Shown: positions 51,867 to 63,177 of the stretch, in pieces
Layout of the letters: the number at the start of each line of letters is the position of its first letter
How positions within the stretch are numbered: position 1 is the first letter of the stretch
NCBI GenBank assembly: GCA_963678675.1
Contig: OY783194.1
Location: forward strand, 20,872,278 to 20,936,277
Length of the DNA stretch: 64,000 nt
Origin: Xiphydria camelus
Taxonomy: Eukaryota; Arthropoda; Insecta; Hymenoptera; Xiphydriidae
Direction: 5' to 3'
Notes under the pieces: generated by a model
Told to the model about the DNA's origin: nothing
Seen by the model: the letters and a program-made list of their open reading frames with translations, nothing else
Database searches by the model: none
Made by a program: the position numbers and the translations under genes

Positions 51867-53370
51867 ATCGTCCTATGACCACAACATACGTGGAGACCCT
51901 GTAGAAGCAGAATTGTCACCTATGTCATTTTATCAGACTGTGTCATTTTAGGACATTTTCCCCTACATTCTTACTTCCAATCTTTAATAATAAATAACCT
52001 ACATATGTCTCGGTCCCATTTCAGCTTACGTTTAAAAATCTTGCAATCCTATCTAGAATTTTGGAAAAAAAAAGACGGAAATAAAAAATAACATTCTTGA
52101 TGAAAACCACATTTTTATGTTTGATGCCGTGAAATTTGGTCTTTTAGTATTGTTAACAGTTTTAATATATTTTTCTCTGAAAGGGGTACAGTCAAAATGA
52201 ACATTTCATGTGAGCATCATTTTTTCATAATTAGTAGTTGCCTAGAAATCAACTAATGAAGACTGTAAAGTGTTGCCGTCTATCATAACTTCGATAACGT
52301 TTACCGATTGAACGGTTTGCAATAAAAATGTATAGTTCATGGAACTTTTATATCTCATCAAATGCTACGAGGGGAAAAAGCTAAATAAAGTTGGTGATCT
52401 TAAGTTTCGGCACCATCTGAAATGACATAATTTGTCCCACTTATTCAAACGCTATTTATAAATAGTCACTAATCAAGCGTGTAGGTATTTTAAGGGCGTC
52501 TCTTAATTCTAAGGACTTATGAATATCGATTAGTGCGTGATGTGAAAGAGAGCGTGGCTTATGGGTGTACCACGAACCTTTTATTACGTAATAAGTTATT
52601 TGAAATCGACGTATCAGAAATATCGAGGATTAGGTGCAACGAATATTCGAGCACGAGCCTTTCAGATGGTATCCTATGGTTTTTTATATAATATAAGTAT
52701 ACGTTATATGCCGTTTGAACGCGATATTTCTCTATTAGCCTCCTCGGGCAAGTCTTGAATATTATTAGAGGCAACTACAAGAAAAAGCCATTAAGGTAGT
52801 ATGGTCACGAATCGATTTCCAAGATTAAAATATTAAATAATTTTGTTATGCAAGTTAATATCAATAGAAACCTCCTGGTGCAATTTGTTGTAGATTGACC
52901 GTTTAGCATGTTTGATAAAAATTAATTACCAATTAGGAAATAACCCAGTCTTATGGGCAAATCACATTTTTCGGCGTTTGTATATAAGATCCAAGATTAA
53001 AATATAAAAAGCACCAAAAAAACGGGGGAAAAAATGTACAACCATCGATGAAAATCATTGACCGTTTGATACTTTAGTTATAAATAATTTCTGCTTCTCG
53101 GTGTTCGGAAATGGCATGTCCAGCCCCCTGTTACTCGCCTAAATTTGTGTCCCCGCTATTGTATCCGCCGCAGCGCGGCGCCAGCAGTAATGTGATATTA
53201 TCCCCTCCATGTCTTCCGCACATGGCACGGCATCGTTAACAATACATTTAAAAAAAAATGATTTTACATTTAAACATAAAAGAATATACCGAATATACAC
53301 AATCCACGGAATTATGTTCGAAGTGTTCGAATAACACTACACGACCGTTATATAATAATCTATTAACATC
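51867..53370. other. No gene recognised
   Basis: AT-rich intergenic-type sequence. CCAAGATTAAAATAT occurs at 52820 and 52990; GAACATTTTCCCCTAC-like text at 51950 recurs at 60215. Short open frames on both strands show no domain. Confidence 0.5.
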
Positions 53371-53482
53371 TGTGGCGGCTCGATGAGCCTCGCCGTCGTT
53401 CCGCCAGAGGCGTCCCGATCGCCTCGACCGGCGCAGAGTATAGCGACGCCTTTCTATGAAGAGACAACCTTAGCGTCCCTTA

Positions 53483-54207
53483 AGAGCCTTTTAGACGGTC
53501 ATTTCCGTTCTCAGTTCAGTTTCATTTTCCGTTCCCGTTTCATTTCAGTTCGGAATGACCGTCTAAAAAGGTTCCGTTCAGTTCTCACTATTCCCAGTCG
53601 CTTCAGTTCTCTATAGCCTTTCTGCGATCAAAGCACCTATAGCAAAATTGCGAGTTTTGCATGAGCACCCCTGTGGGTCTCCTCGTCCAATAGAATCACC
53701 GAAGAAGCGCGAATGTGCATGCGTAGACATCCGCGGGTGTTGGCGTCGTCATGCCACGGATGACTACGCATGCGCATTCGCGCTTCTCCGGTGATTCTAT
53801 TGGACGAGGAGACCCACAGAGGTGCTCATGCAAAACTCGTAATTTTGTTATGGATGCTTTTGATATAGTGTGCGTCTGTTTATTCCACAAACACGGTGAA
53901 CTTTTATAAATGTCAATGAATTCGACAACAAAATCCTGATCCTTGGATATAGTGACAGACCTATACGTGCACCGCTCAAGATTTTCAAGAAAACTGACGT
54001 GAGCGGACGGCTTGAGGCATGACGCCCTTGTTTACACATAGGAATTTTAAGAAATGAAATGAAACAAATAGGTCTATCCATCCCGTCAGTTCTCAGTTTC
54101 CGTTTCCGTTCTTCTTTCATCTTTTCATTTTTACACGTAGGGACAACTGACAGTTCGACTGAAACTGAAACTGGACTGAGAACGGAAATGACCGTCTAAA
54201 AGGCCCT
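53483..54207. mobile_element. PIF/Harbinger-type MITE (TTA target) within the LTR
   Basis: TTA at 53480-53482 and 54208-54210; TIR AGAGCCTTTTAGACGGTCAT and, inverted, AGGGCCTTTTAGACGG. Arms are rich in TTCCGTTC / CAGTTTC words. It carries the smaller MITE at 53642-53848 in its centre. Confidence 0.85.
53642..53848. mobile_element. Foldback MITE (TA target), copy 1
   Basis: TA on both sides; nearly perfect arms GCAAAATTGCGAGTTTTGC...TCCAATAGAATCACCG. Nested in the Harbinger-type MITE. A half copy lies at 61446-61555. Confidence 0.85.
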
Positions 54208-54778
54208 TTAGCGTCTCTTCCTTCCTCTGTTCACCCTCGCGACGAACACACGTGTCGTTCCGCAGTGCAGCACGCGTAGTACTTAGCCCTAGCAGAGTAC
54301 AATGTAACATCGTTTATCTTTCAATAAACTCTAGTCTGTTTGTTACCTACATTGTCCAGTTCTAGCATTGGAGGATTCGTGCGCCGAATCTCCAAACATC
54401 ACGTATGAGTGGCGCCACGCAGCGGAATTGTTTCCAACGGCTTCAATGGATGCGTTCAGCAGATCATAGGCTAAGCAAGTATCGGGTGTCGCGTCTGCAT
54501 CCAGACCTAAAATCCCTATAACTTTTGGAAGTTACTAGATTTTTGGCGGCGCATTCAAACTCTTTGTATTAACCTCTAATTATTGTCATTTTATTAAGCA
54601 AGTAAGGTATAAATGGATTGTAATAGAGAGAAAGAACGAGAACGTCGAAGACTGCGTGATAAGCTAAATAAGTCGCAGGCCACTGTGGTTTCTATTCGCG
54701 AGATTATAAACACCTTTATTGCGTGATGGACAGGGGATCCGAGACGTAAGCCGCTGCGATCTCCGTTTATAAATATAA

Positions 54779-55519
54779 GGTTCGTTCCAACAAGCATTTT
54801 AGGACAGTTCTAGAACCGTCCTGGAACTAGTTAAGAATTATTTAATGCGCATGCGCCAGTCAGATGCGTTCTAGAACTGAATCCATGGGATGTGTTGGAA
54901 CACAGGATCGCACACAGCACAGGGAGGCTTGTCCACCTTTTATATACATTTTGCGGAAAATCACAGGTTATCCTAAGCGGATGTGTGAGTTCAACTAATT
55001 GTTGAAACGTAAAAAACATTACAGTTTTCAAGAGCTTATCATGCACAAACATTCAAAAAAGCAGAAAAAGAAAGATGAGTCCAAAAAGAGTACAAGTGCA
55101 TACATTTTTTCCTTCTATAACTTGGAGAGGAGTGATTTTTTCGGATTTTTTATTTTCAATTATCATTTACCTAAAAAGTTATCACAACTTTTATATCATG
55201 GCCATTAACTCATTGTGAAGTTATTATGATTTTTCATTTTTTCTCGAAACTATCTTTATGCATTTGTACTGTTCTTGGACTCACCGATTCAAATAGAGCG
55301 CGTCTCGCGCCTTACTACGCGTGGGCTAGAAAATCGTCCCAACTCAGAACTAGGGACTGGAATTACCGTTCTAGAACCGTTCTGTTACAGTTCGCAGTTT
55401 AGTTGGAACGCTCTTTGGAATCGTTCCAGAACCAGTTCTGTGTTTGTTGGAACGGCTAAGTCAGACTGCGCACACTCTGCCGAGTTCAGAACCAGTTCTC
55501 ATGTTAGTTGGAACGAACC
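54779..55519. mobile_element. 741-bp MITE, TATAA target duplication
   Basis: TATAA at 54774-54778 and 55520-55524; termini GGTTCGTTCCAAC both ends. Interior reiterates GTTCTAGAACCG and GAACCAGTTCT words. Superfamily not assigned. Short frames inside have no known domain. Confidence 0.82.
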
Positions 55520-55524
55520 TATAA

Positions 55525-56400
55525 TATCCCCTTTCGCGAACCGATAGGTCGTAGCTAATTTAGCTAGCGAGAACCGTTCTCCTTTCTTTGAGTCACGTAG
55601 GCGTGCGCGCATAAAATTTGTCATCGATACGCGCTTCAGATTGCGGGAGTCGTGTGCGGTAGACCCACGGTCGATGAGGGCATGTTTTCTTCCGAGTGCG
55701 TGGGATTGTACGCGCCAGATTCAGGGTCGATGCGTACTTTCTTCGCACGTGGACGCGTGGAGCGTGGATTAGATCATTGTGCGTAGACGGAGAAAGTGGG
55801 AGTAGAGTCCTTGACTACGACTAGTGTCGAGTATCTGATTGGTTCCCCACACTAGCGCCGAGTATTTGATTGGTTCCCCACACTTGCGCTGAGTATTTGA
55901 TTGGTTCCCCGTTGTTACCGAGAGGCGGGGACTTATGATTTAAAAGGGTGCACTTTGCCGCTCGAGGTGCACTCAGATACTGATTTATAACGACCAATTA
56001 TATTCCAACTATGTGTTAAAATATAATTCATTGGTGATCACCTAATTCTTGGAATAAGAGTTTTCATTTCTCCACCTGCAATAAAACTCTTCATCTCCCG
56101 ATCCCGCTCTTTTCGAGCAGAGTGGTTCAGCACTCCACGGGCACGGACCTGCCCCCCACAAGAAGACCAGCCCGGCACGCAACACGGGAATAAGGTACGC
56201 GAGCGCTGCCTCGTGGCGATTGTTCGCAAAAAATGGCGGAGAGGTGACAGGTAACTGCTATTGTATAGCCGGTATAATAATAAAGGATATTGAATTCTAT
56301 TATCATTAAAAGTGGTTTTCAAGAGATTAATTTAATTTTTACAGAATTTTAATTTATATAATTCATTGACAAGCTTCATTTTCTATACGAATGATAGGTT
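55525..56400. other. Regulatory-like segment with 31-bp CCAAT repeats
   Basis: GAGTATYTGATTGGTTCCCC starts at 55829, 55860 and 55891 (period 31). Downstream come TTTAAAAGGGTGCAC (TATA-like, 55938) and CAATAAAACTC (56078). This arrangement resembles an LTR (enhancer repeats, promoter, poly-A signal) but I find no matching partner or boundaries. Confidence 0.4.
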
Positions 56401-56408
56401 CTTTGTTG

Positions 56409-57640
56409 TTAGTCAACACGCAGACAACGTAGGTACATTTTTGTATTTTCATACAAAGTAGTTAATATCTCATAAAATATCGTCGAAACGGTAGTTTTAG
56501 AAACTTTCAATAAATCGCCAGTTGCCGTAAAACTCAAGCCAAGTTTCATTTTCATAAGAAAAAGTACTAGTCGATTTGATGCATCTAGAACTTTGAAGTA
56601 AGCCGGCTGGCCTTCCATTTTAGGCTGAATAAATGTTAGTAAAACGTGGAAAAAGCTAATTTTTACTCCACAAACTTGTTTCATTGTTGTATCATCCTTC
56701 ATGTCTTCATAGCCTAAAAATCCAAGTCAAATGGGCATATCCGAGCCCACACAAGTATTCTTAGTCTATTTTGGTGGAGGTATAACCACTTTAATTTTTT
56801 GGTTCTTTTTTTCAGTGTAATGAATGCTTGGGTTGAAGCTTCATTACTCACTGAATTTTGCCAACAATAAAATACCGAGGGAGCATCATTTCCTGATTGT
56901 TCTTCATCAATTATTGGATCTGTTTGCACGGCAATATTATTACCTACGCTTTGGCAACACAGCCCTTAAAATACCCGTAGTATCTGTGTCAGTTGATATA
57001 TCATCATGGAGATCTTTAAAAATATAATAAATTTCACATTTCTACAAATTATATAGGTTTTTTAATAAAAAAAATGTAATAGCATGGCATGAACATTTTC
57101 CTCATTTTGTTAAGTGTATTCTCTTTTTTTAATGAGTCTTTTAGTTCGTTGTAAATTACTGGGATTCTCTTTTTATAAATGGTAGGGAATATTGTAGGAT
57201 TATAAGACTCTTCGAGAGGATTATTTGATTTTTGTCCTTGGAAATGATGACTACAAATTATGGAGTACGGAGTAGGCTGCCAAGGCTTACCACTTGAACT
57301 AATGAAGAAAGAGAAAAATTGATTTAAAATTGATTTTATACAATATTTAGAAATATAAACAAAAAATGAATATCATTTGTGAAAGTTCATTAGTGATATA
57401 TTTGTATTATAATTTATCAAATTTTTATTATAATCATTAGCTGATCTTGCTCCGACGTACTGCACGTACCCATTGCTTCCTTCGTTTTATTTCCTAAGGC
57501 CAACTAGGAAATGCATAAAAATACACAGAATCCCAATTCTTTTCAACATTAGAACAATTTACGACACAACAATTACGATTTGATTGTTTCGCACTTTTTT
57601 AACGAAATTTTGTGGGCCTTCCATGTGAAATATTGACGTA
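56409..57640 (-). pseudogene. THAP-domain/HTH transposase, N-terminal part
   Basis: THAP first half about 57590-57460: RNCCVVNCSNVEKN, FYAFPSW, RRKQWVRAV, with one stop inside. Second half after an intron-like gap (57300-57110): GKPWQPTPYSIICSHHF and PTIFPTIYKKR. Together C2CH as in THAP zinc fingers. 56929-56714 follows, then 56702-56409 reads LVLFLMKMKLGLSFTATGDL and LKVSKTTVSTIFYEIL, the HTH that precedes DDE_Tnp_4 cores. No DDE core follows in the window. Fits THAP-bearing Harbinger-like (ISL2EU/IS4EU-type) elements; P-element relationship is less likely given the HTH. Confidence 0.65.
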
Positions 57641-57723
57641 TGGTTAACTGTGACCGACCCTCCGCCAAGAGTTGCAGCTTCCGACCAATCGTCGGCGCCA
57701 CCATCGTTACTTGCTTAGCCTAT

Positions 57724-59287
57724 ACCGCTCCGCAACAGTTGTGGAGCAGCTCAGCAAAAATCTGCCGAACGCGCATGCTACCGAGCGCTCTAAGTGTGCG
57801 TAAGTGGTAGCGGTCGCCATGTTTTGTAGCGAAGAAAAGTTACGCTCCAGCGCTCCCGCTCACTTCCATCGGAAGAAGTTTTGGCGCATTTTATGAATGA
57901 TGTCGAGCGGTGTGAACTGATGTATCGAATTCCGTTTGTCGTGCGACGGAACATCTTATATTGTATGTATTATTACGAAAAAAATTACATTTTCTTGCCA
58001 CCAGCAATCGTAAAACAATCTATTACCATATCAGTACCTCAGAGCTAAACAGTATTAACTCCGTTTTTTTCGAAACCCGTATTATTTCTTCATTCTGCTA
58101 TTTTACATTGAAAATAGCAGAATGAAGAAATAATACGGTTTTTGAAAAAAAATTGTGTTAATACTGGTTGCATTCAGCAGATCGAGCATAAACCGCTACC
58201 GCTCAGTACGCTCAGAAGTAGCGCTCTCTGTTCTGCTGACAAGTTCTGGCCGTGGCCTGCGATACATTAGGCGCGTGGCGCAGTGGATTTAAATGATCGA
58301 CTTGTCGTACTTTAGCTTTGAAAAATCGTACTTTGAGATTGAAATTTGGCTTTGTAAAATCGTTTAGAAACAATAAACTAATGTATTAAAAAGTTCGAAA
58401 AGAAACATTTTTTAATTAGTAATAGACCCGTGAATATGGCCAAAATCGCCCGTTTTCTTATATTTAACTTCAAGTATTTAAAAATCCTGACGTGGTATGC
58501 AAATTTGAGTTAGATTCGTTTTTAGCGCACATAAATCTATAAGAATCACCTGGTTTGGTTCGAGTAACAAAATCACTGTTGTCCGGTGTTATCTCTGGTT
58601 ACAAAATATTGGGTTGTTTATATCAGCACCTCAGAGCTAAACAGTATTAACTATATTGCCGGTGGCAAGAAAATATAATTTGTTTCGTAATAATACATAA
58701 AATATAAGATGTTCCATCGCACGACAGACGTAATTCGACACATCGGTTCACACCGCTCGACGTCATTCATAAAATGCGCCAAAACTTCTTCCGATGAAAG
58801 TGAGCGGGAGCGCTGGAGCGTAACTCTTCTTCGTTACAAAACATGGCGACCGCTACCACTTGCGCTCACTTGGAGCGCTCAGTAGAATGCGCGTTCAGCA
58901 GATTTTTACTGAGCTGCTCCACAACTGTTGCGGAGCGGAATGATCTACTGAATGCACCCACTGTTTAGCTCTGAGGTATTGATATAAACAACACAACATT
59001 TTTTAACCAGAGATAACACTGGACAACAGTGATTTTGTTATTCGAACCAGACCAGGTGATTCTTATAGATTTATGTGCGCTAAAAACGAATCTGACTCTC
59101 AAATTGATTGTTCTTAAACAATTTTATAAAGCCAAATTTCAGTACGACAAGTCGATCGTTTAAGTCCGCCGCGCCACGCGCCTAAATGTATCAAAGACCA
59201 CGGCCGAAACTTGTCAGCAGAACAGAGAGCGCTACTTCTGAGCGTACTGAGCGGTAGCGGTTTATGCTCGATCTGCTGAACGCAACC
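57724..59287. mobile_element. Non-autonomous element E, inverted copy, interrupted
   Basis: Left part about 57724-58020 and right part 58960-59287 (ending GCAACC). Read together they are the inverse of 58166-58959. Left terminus lost. Between the parts are a hairpin (58035-58160, GTATTATTTCTTCATTCTGC and its inverse) and the second, oppositely oriented E copy. Confidence 0.72.
58166..58959. mobile_element. Non-autonomous element E, complete 794-bp copy
   Basis: Termini GGTTGCATTCAGCAGATC and, inverted, GGGTGCATTCAGTAGATC; ACT on both sides (58163-58165, 58960-58962). Inserted in the other E copy. No coding sequence. Shares termini with the THAP element F. Confidence 0.8.
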
Positions 59288-59304
59288 AATAGCGGGTACA
59301 AAAT

Positions 59305-60466
59305 CAATTAGGGTAACGGGAAACGTTTTTTGCAGTTTGCTTCAAATTGATGTAGTATAGTTTTTTATAATCGCATTTACTTTCCCGCAAGCATAGACTT
59401 ACCTTTCCATCAATGCTATCGAAATCAGGTTTAAAAAATTCTCTCCAAAATATAGTACACGCAGAAAAAATTTTTTTGGTGTTTCCAATTTCCCCACAAA
59501 AATTCCCACTTACCCCTCATAATGGGTAAATGGAAACTGCCTATTTTTACATATAAAGCGCATATACGCGGTCTGGGGCAATTGGAAATATTTATCTTAG
59601 TCTACGAACTTATTTTCATTCATTTTTCATAGGTAAGTAGGATGATTTTAGGGGATAGGGGTTGGATATTGGATATGCCGGACAATGGATCTTTTTAAAA
59701 CTCGTTTATTTTCGTATGAAACAACATAAAACGTAAAAATATTCATGCAGGTAAAAAAATTAATTATTAACTCTGGATTAGATATAATTTTTTTAAGTTT
59801 CACGAACAATTGTATTGACAGGCGGTTGGGAAGTAGTAGTGTCCCCTTGATATTTTTGCTGGTTTAAGATTAGCGACAATTTGACTAGGAGAGAGATAGC
59901 TCCTGTAGGTTTTCTACAGTCGGAAATATGTAGCAATGTTGAATTTTTGAAGATTTTCTCAAAAATGTTGCGAAAACAGTTCCATTCACATTCTTAGTGA
60001 TATTGCCATAAAGAAAACCTAGGGTAGGTAAATGGAAATACTGCGTTCCCAATTCCCTAATTTATTGTTTCCAATTACCCCCGATGACAATATATTTGGG
60101 GTAAAAGAAAACAACATGTTACTCCCGCCACGTTAATTTTAACTGGTTTGCTAACCTATACAGCGTAGCAACGACATATATCTAACATGAAATCATGTGG
60201 ATCAGATATAGAACATTTTCCCCTACTAGCAACAAAGGAAATAACCCCGGAGTCTACTGAAAGCTACTGTTAGAGGCTGCTTGGACGCAATAAACTTAAT
60301 AAAACTTACCTTTCTGATAGAGACGATCTAACCAAAAGGAGTATCACACGGTTACACTAATACCTCAAGGTAAGCCGACCAATAACTGTATGAATTCATA
60401 CGTGCGCAATTTAAATGATTTCGTGGGATGTTTTCATTTACCCCTTGTTTCCCGTTACCCCAATTG
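59305..60466. mobile_element. ~1.16-kb TIR element with GGGTAANTGGAAA-type repeats
   Basis: Termini CAATTRGGGTAACGGGAAAC at both ends, inverted. TTTCCAATTACCCC / GGGTAAATGGAAA words recur inside (59480, 59525, 59578, 60030, 60068). No ORF. Borders could extend a few bases (CCAATAG appears outside both ends). Confidence 0.68.
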
Positions 60467-60963
60467 ACCCTATTGGTGTAGTTTCATAGGGCTGGCCATG
60501 TCGAGTAAATGCGGCAACGTCGCGTCAGTGGAGTAGTTTCATTTGATGTTTCAGGTGCAATTTCACGTTTTTTATTCGTTACAAGGACATTTTCACGCCA
60601 CTCACAAGGGGACCTTCCGAAAGTCGGAGCACCGATTGTAATGAATTTTTTTTTATAAATAAAGGGAAGTCCCCTGAGTAACGCTCATACTTTACTTTTG
60701 TACAATGCACGTCGGTTTATTTAAAAAAAAAAAATTGTTTTGACGCATAAAGTGTGTACTATACGCTAGGCAAGTAACTCTAGTGGCGCCACGAGGTGGT
60801 CGGAGTTTGTAACTCTAGGTTGACTGTCACTCCAATTCGTGTCTAATGGAGCCTGTGAAACAGTCAGTAATTAAACTCGTTAGTTATTATCAGACTCATA
60901 ATTAATTTGTATTAATTTAAAACTCAAAACTAAGCTGGTTCAACTGTCAACAGACCGGTGACC

Positions 60964-61140
60964 GTACACCTAAGGACTCGGAATCTGTCGCTGGTGACTT
61001 TTTTAAATGTTACTTTGAAACGTACTAACTAATGATTAATCAATCCTAATGCTTTCATTAACGAGGGTAAACGCCACCGTAGCTAATGAGGGCATGGGAA
61101 TTAATTGTTCATTAGTCAGTATGTTTAAAAATGCCATTTC
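60964..61140. mobile_element. Foldback MITE, GCTACGGTGGCGTCTAC family (copy 2, right arm incomplete)
   Basis: GTACACC...GTCGCTGGTGAC left arm; core in opposite orientation to copy 1 (CACCGTAGCTAATGAGG). Right arm diverges after about 61135. Confidence 0.7.
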
Positions 61141-61203
61141 ACTTATCCCCCTAGAGTTGTGTGGAATGCCCACGAGGTCGCGCGCGCGTCGGTGATTTGA
61201 GAT

Positions 61204-61417
61204 ACACCCGCGTGCACGAATTCTAATCATGGTGACTTTCTAAAATGTCATTTTTAAACATACTAGCCAATGAACAATTAATTCTCATGCCCTCATTAGC
61301 TACGGTGGCGTCTACTCTCGTTAATGAAAGCATGAAAATTAATTGTTCATTGGCTAGTATGTTTAAAAATGACATTTTAGAAAGTCACCATGATTAGAAT
61401 CCGTGCACGCGGGTGTA
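61204..61417. mobile_element. Foldback MITE, GCTACGGTGGCGTCTAC family (copy 3)
   Basis: ACACCCGCGTGCACG and its inverse at the ends, arms nearly perfect (CATGGTGACTTTCTAAAATG...), same core as copy 1. Confidence 0.8.
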
Positions 61418-61445
61418 CCGTATGTCCGCGATCATTTGAACCATA

Positions 61446-61555
61446 GGAAAATTGCGAGTTTTGCATGAGCACCCCTTTGGGTCTCCTCGTCCAATAGAAT
61501 CACCGGAGAAGCGTGAATGCGCATGCGTAGTCATCCGCGAGTGTGGCGTCGTCAG
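61446..61555. repeat. Half copy of the 53642-type foldback MITE
   Basis: AAATTGCGAGTTTTGCATGA through GCATGCGTAGTCATCCG, matching one arm and the centre of 53642-53848, then stops. Confidence 0.8.
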
Positions 61556-62056
61556 CAAGTTCAGATCGATTATTTCTATATTTACTATATTTCTAGTATT
61601 TTATTTCTATATTTGCTAGTTAGTTAAAATGTTTGCATTTAAAACTATATTTTGAACGATTTTTAGTAATCATTCGAAGGCAACGAATTCATTGAAGTTC
61701 ACTAGTGAAGGCTTCATTAGTGCAGTTTTGGTGACAATTTCTATACTTTACATTAAATGACGTCAATGCCGGGTAAGTGCAAATTACTCATTTTCCTACG
61801 AAACTCATTAAATTTGATGGCTTCATTAGTGCAGTTTTGCAGCCCCAGAATCACCATCGAAATCGTCCGATGGAATTAGCGATAAGTATACCAATTAAAT
61901 GTAAAAATTTACTTGTTACGAATAAATGAAAATGCTTTTTGTAATTGAACGGTGTTTAAATTTTTTTTTTCGCCTTACCTAGATTTATTTTACTTTTAAG
62001 GATTAGTAGAAATAGTTTGAATAATAAAAAAAGGGAAAAAGTTTGAAATTGGCAAA

Positions 62057-62996
62057 AAAAAGTGCATGCACGGGAATCGAACGCGGGACGCCCGCGTGGT
62101 AAGTCTGTGGCTTAGGCCCGGTTGTACAATATGCCGATAAAAGAACCCGATAACTATCCAGCCGATAAGGTTGTCGGGAGGATAAGTGTGCGAACCGTAT
62201 TACAAGCCGTAATTGTCGGTAGAATTGCTATCGGTAGAATAACATGAAGTTGGCAATAACTTTCCCCTACACCTAGTGACCATTGCTTTGATAAAACCGA
62301 GTTGGTAGTAATTTTTCCTCCATATTTAGTATTTATTGCTTTACAAGGTTAGAGAAATGTCCGGAAATGTCCTAACCTTTTTCATTGTTTGACTATAAAC
62401 ATAACCTCGCAAGAAGTTCGTATCGTGTGCGTATTTGTTTACTTGTTTATCAATAATCGAATTAATAAAATAATAAAGTTGCGCGGTTTTTTATAACAAT
62501 GTTTCATTTGTATGAAGCAAGTAGTAGTAGTGACGAAGAGAATGAATTGTTAGTCAATGTATTTCAAAATAGACGAAGAGAGAAGCGAATCAGAGAATAA
62601 TTAGCAGTGCGCTTATTAGTTTCGTTCTCCATTGTGTTCTCCATTCTCCAAATACCACACCGAAAATACGCACACGTGAAGTTGTGAGGTTATAGGTCTG
62701 TTCCAACCGAGCCGAAAACGGTACCGCCATGTGGAGTAGAGAAACGGTCATGCGCAGTAGACAAAATTTGTTCCACCTTCTTTACTTTCACTTCTTGGGG
62801 GTGGGGCGTATCCGTCCGACAACGAACTATTTGGTCGCTTCGGGTCCCGACAGCTATCCCGCCGACAAAGTGACCGACAGCAGTTATCTCTCGACTGTAA
62901 TACGTCAAAAGCGGACTTGTCGGCAGGATAACACTATCGGACAGTATATCGGCACGTTGTACAACCGGGCCTTAGCCGACTGCGCCGCGCCACCAT
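62057..62996 (-). pseudogene. tRNA-like sequence (tRNA or SINE head), split by a MITE
   Basis: After removing the MITE with one TTA, the minus strand reads GGCGCAGTCGGCTAAGCC (box A-like, 62996-62972 side) followed by CCCGCGTTCGATTCCCGTGC (box B, about 62094-62066) and a T-run (Pol III terminator). Stems are imperfect, so this is a tRNA pseudogene or the head of a tRNA-derived SINE rather than a working tRNA. Anticodon not assigned. Confidence 0.6.
62115..62971. mobile_element. 857-bp PIF/Harbinger-type MITE
   Basis: TTA at 62112-62114 and 62972-62974; termini GGCCCGGTTGTACAAYRTGC inverted at both ends, then CGATA-rich arms. A short + frame at about 62500 (MFHLYEASSSSDEENELLVN) looks like the first codons of a Harbinger transposase, suggesting internal deletion of an autonomous parent. 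Confidence 0.82.
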
Positions 62997-63177
62997 CTTG
63001 GACGCTAAATATTTCATTATAGTACACACTTTACGCGACAAAACAATTTTTTTTTAAAATAAACCGACGCGCATTGGACAAAAGTAAAGTATGTGCGTTA
63101 CTCAGGGGACTTCCCTTTATTTATAAAAAAAAATTCATTACAATCGGTGCTCCGACTTTCGGAAGCTCCCCTTGTCA

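Larger units (their letters stand above)
53371..54351 (+). repeat. LTR (5' or solo), interrupted by a MITE
   Basis: TGTGGCGGCTCGATGAGCC at 53371 to TTTGTTACCTACA at 54351, with AATAAA at 54323. Contiguous after removal of 53483-54207: about 255 bp. Start resembles the Gypsy LTR at 44531. The sequence beyond 54351 (TTGTCCAGTTCTAGCATTGG) may be the start of an internal region, which is cut by the element at 54448. No TSD found. Confidence 0.55.
54448..57723 (-). mobile_element. THAP-transposase element F (decayed)
   Basis: Left terminus GGATGCGTTCAGCAGATC then ATAGGCTAAGCAAGT; near 57709 the inverse ACTTGCTTAGCCTAT is present but its outermost part has been lost at the junction with the next element. 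The same terminus is used by the 794-bp element at 58166-58959, so those are probably its non-autonomous relatives. Contains a MITE (54779-55519) and a THAP/HTH transposase relic. Confidence 0.55.
60605..63174. mobile_element. 2.57-kb TIR element with nested MITEs
   Basis: TIRs of about 160 bp: CAAGGGGACCTTCCGAAAGT... at 60605 and inverse ending 63174. TCA on both sides (60602-60604, 63175-63177). TIRs contain AAGGGAAGTCCCCTGAGTAA and a poly(A) tract. The interior holds three MITEs and a tRNA-like sequence; no transposase, so non-autonomous. Confidence 0.8.
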
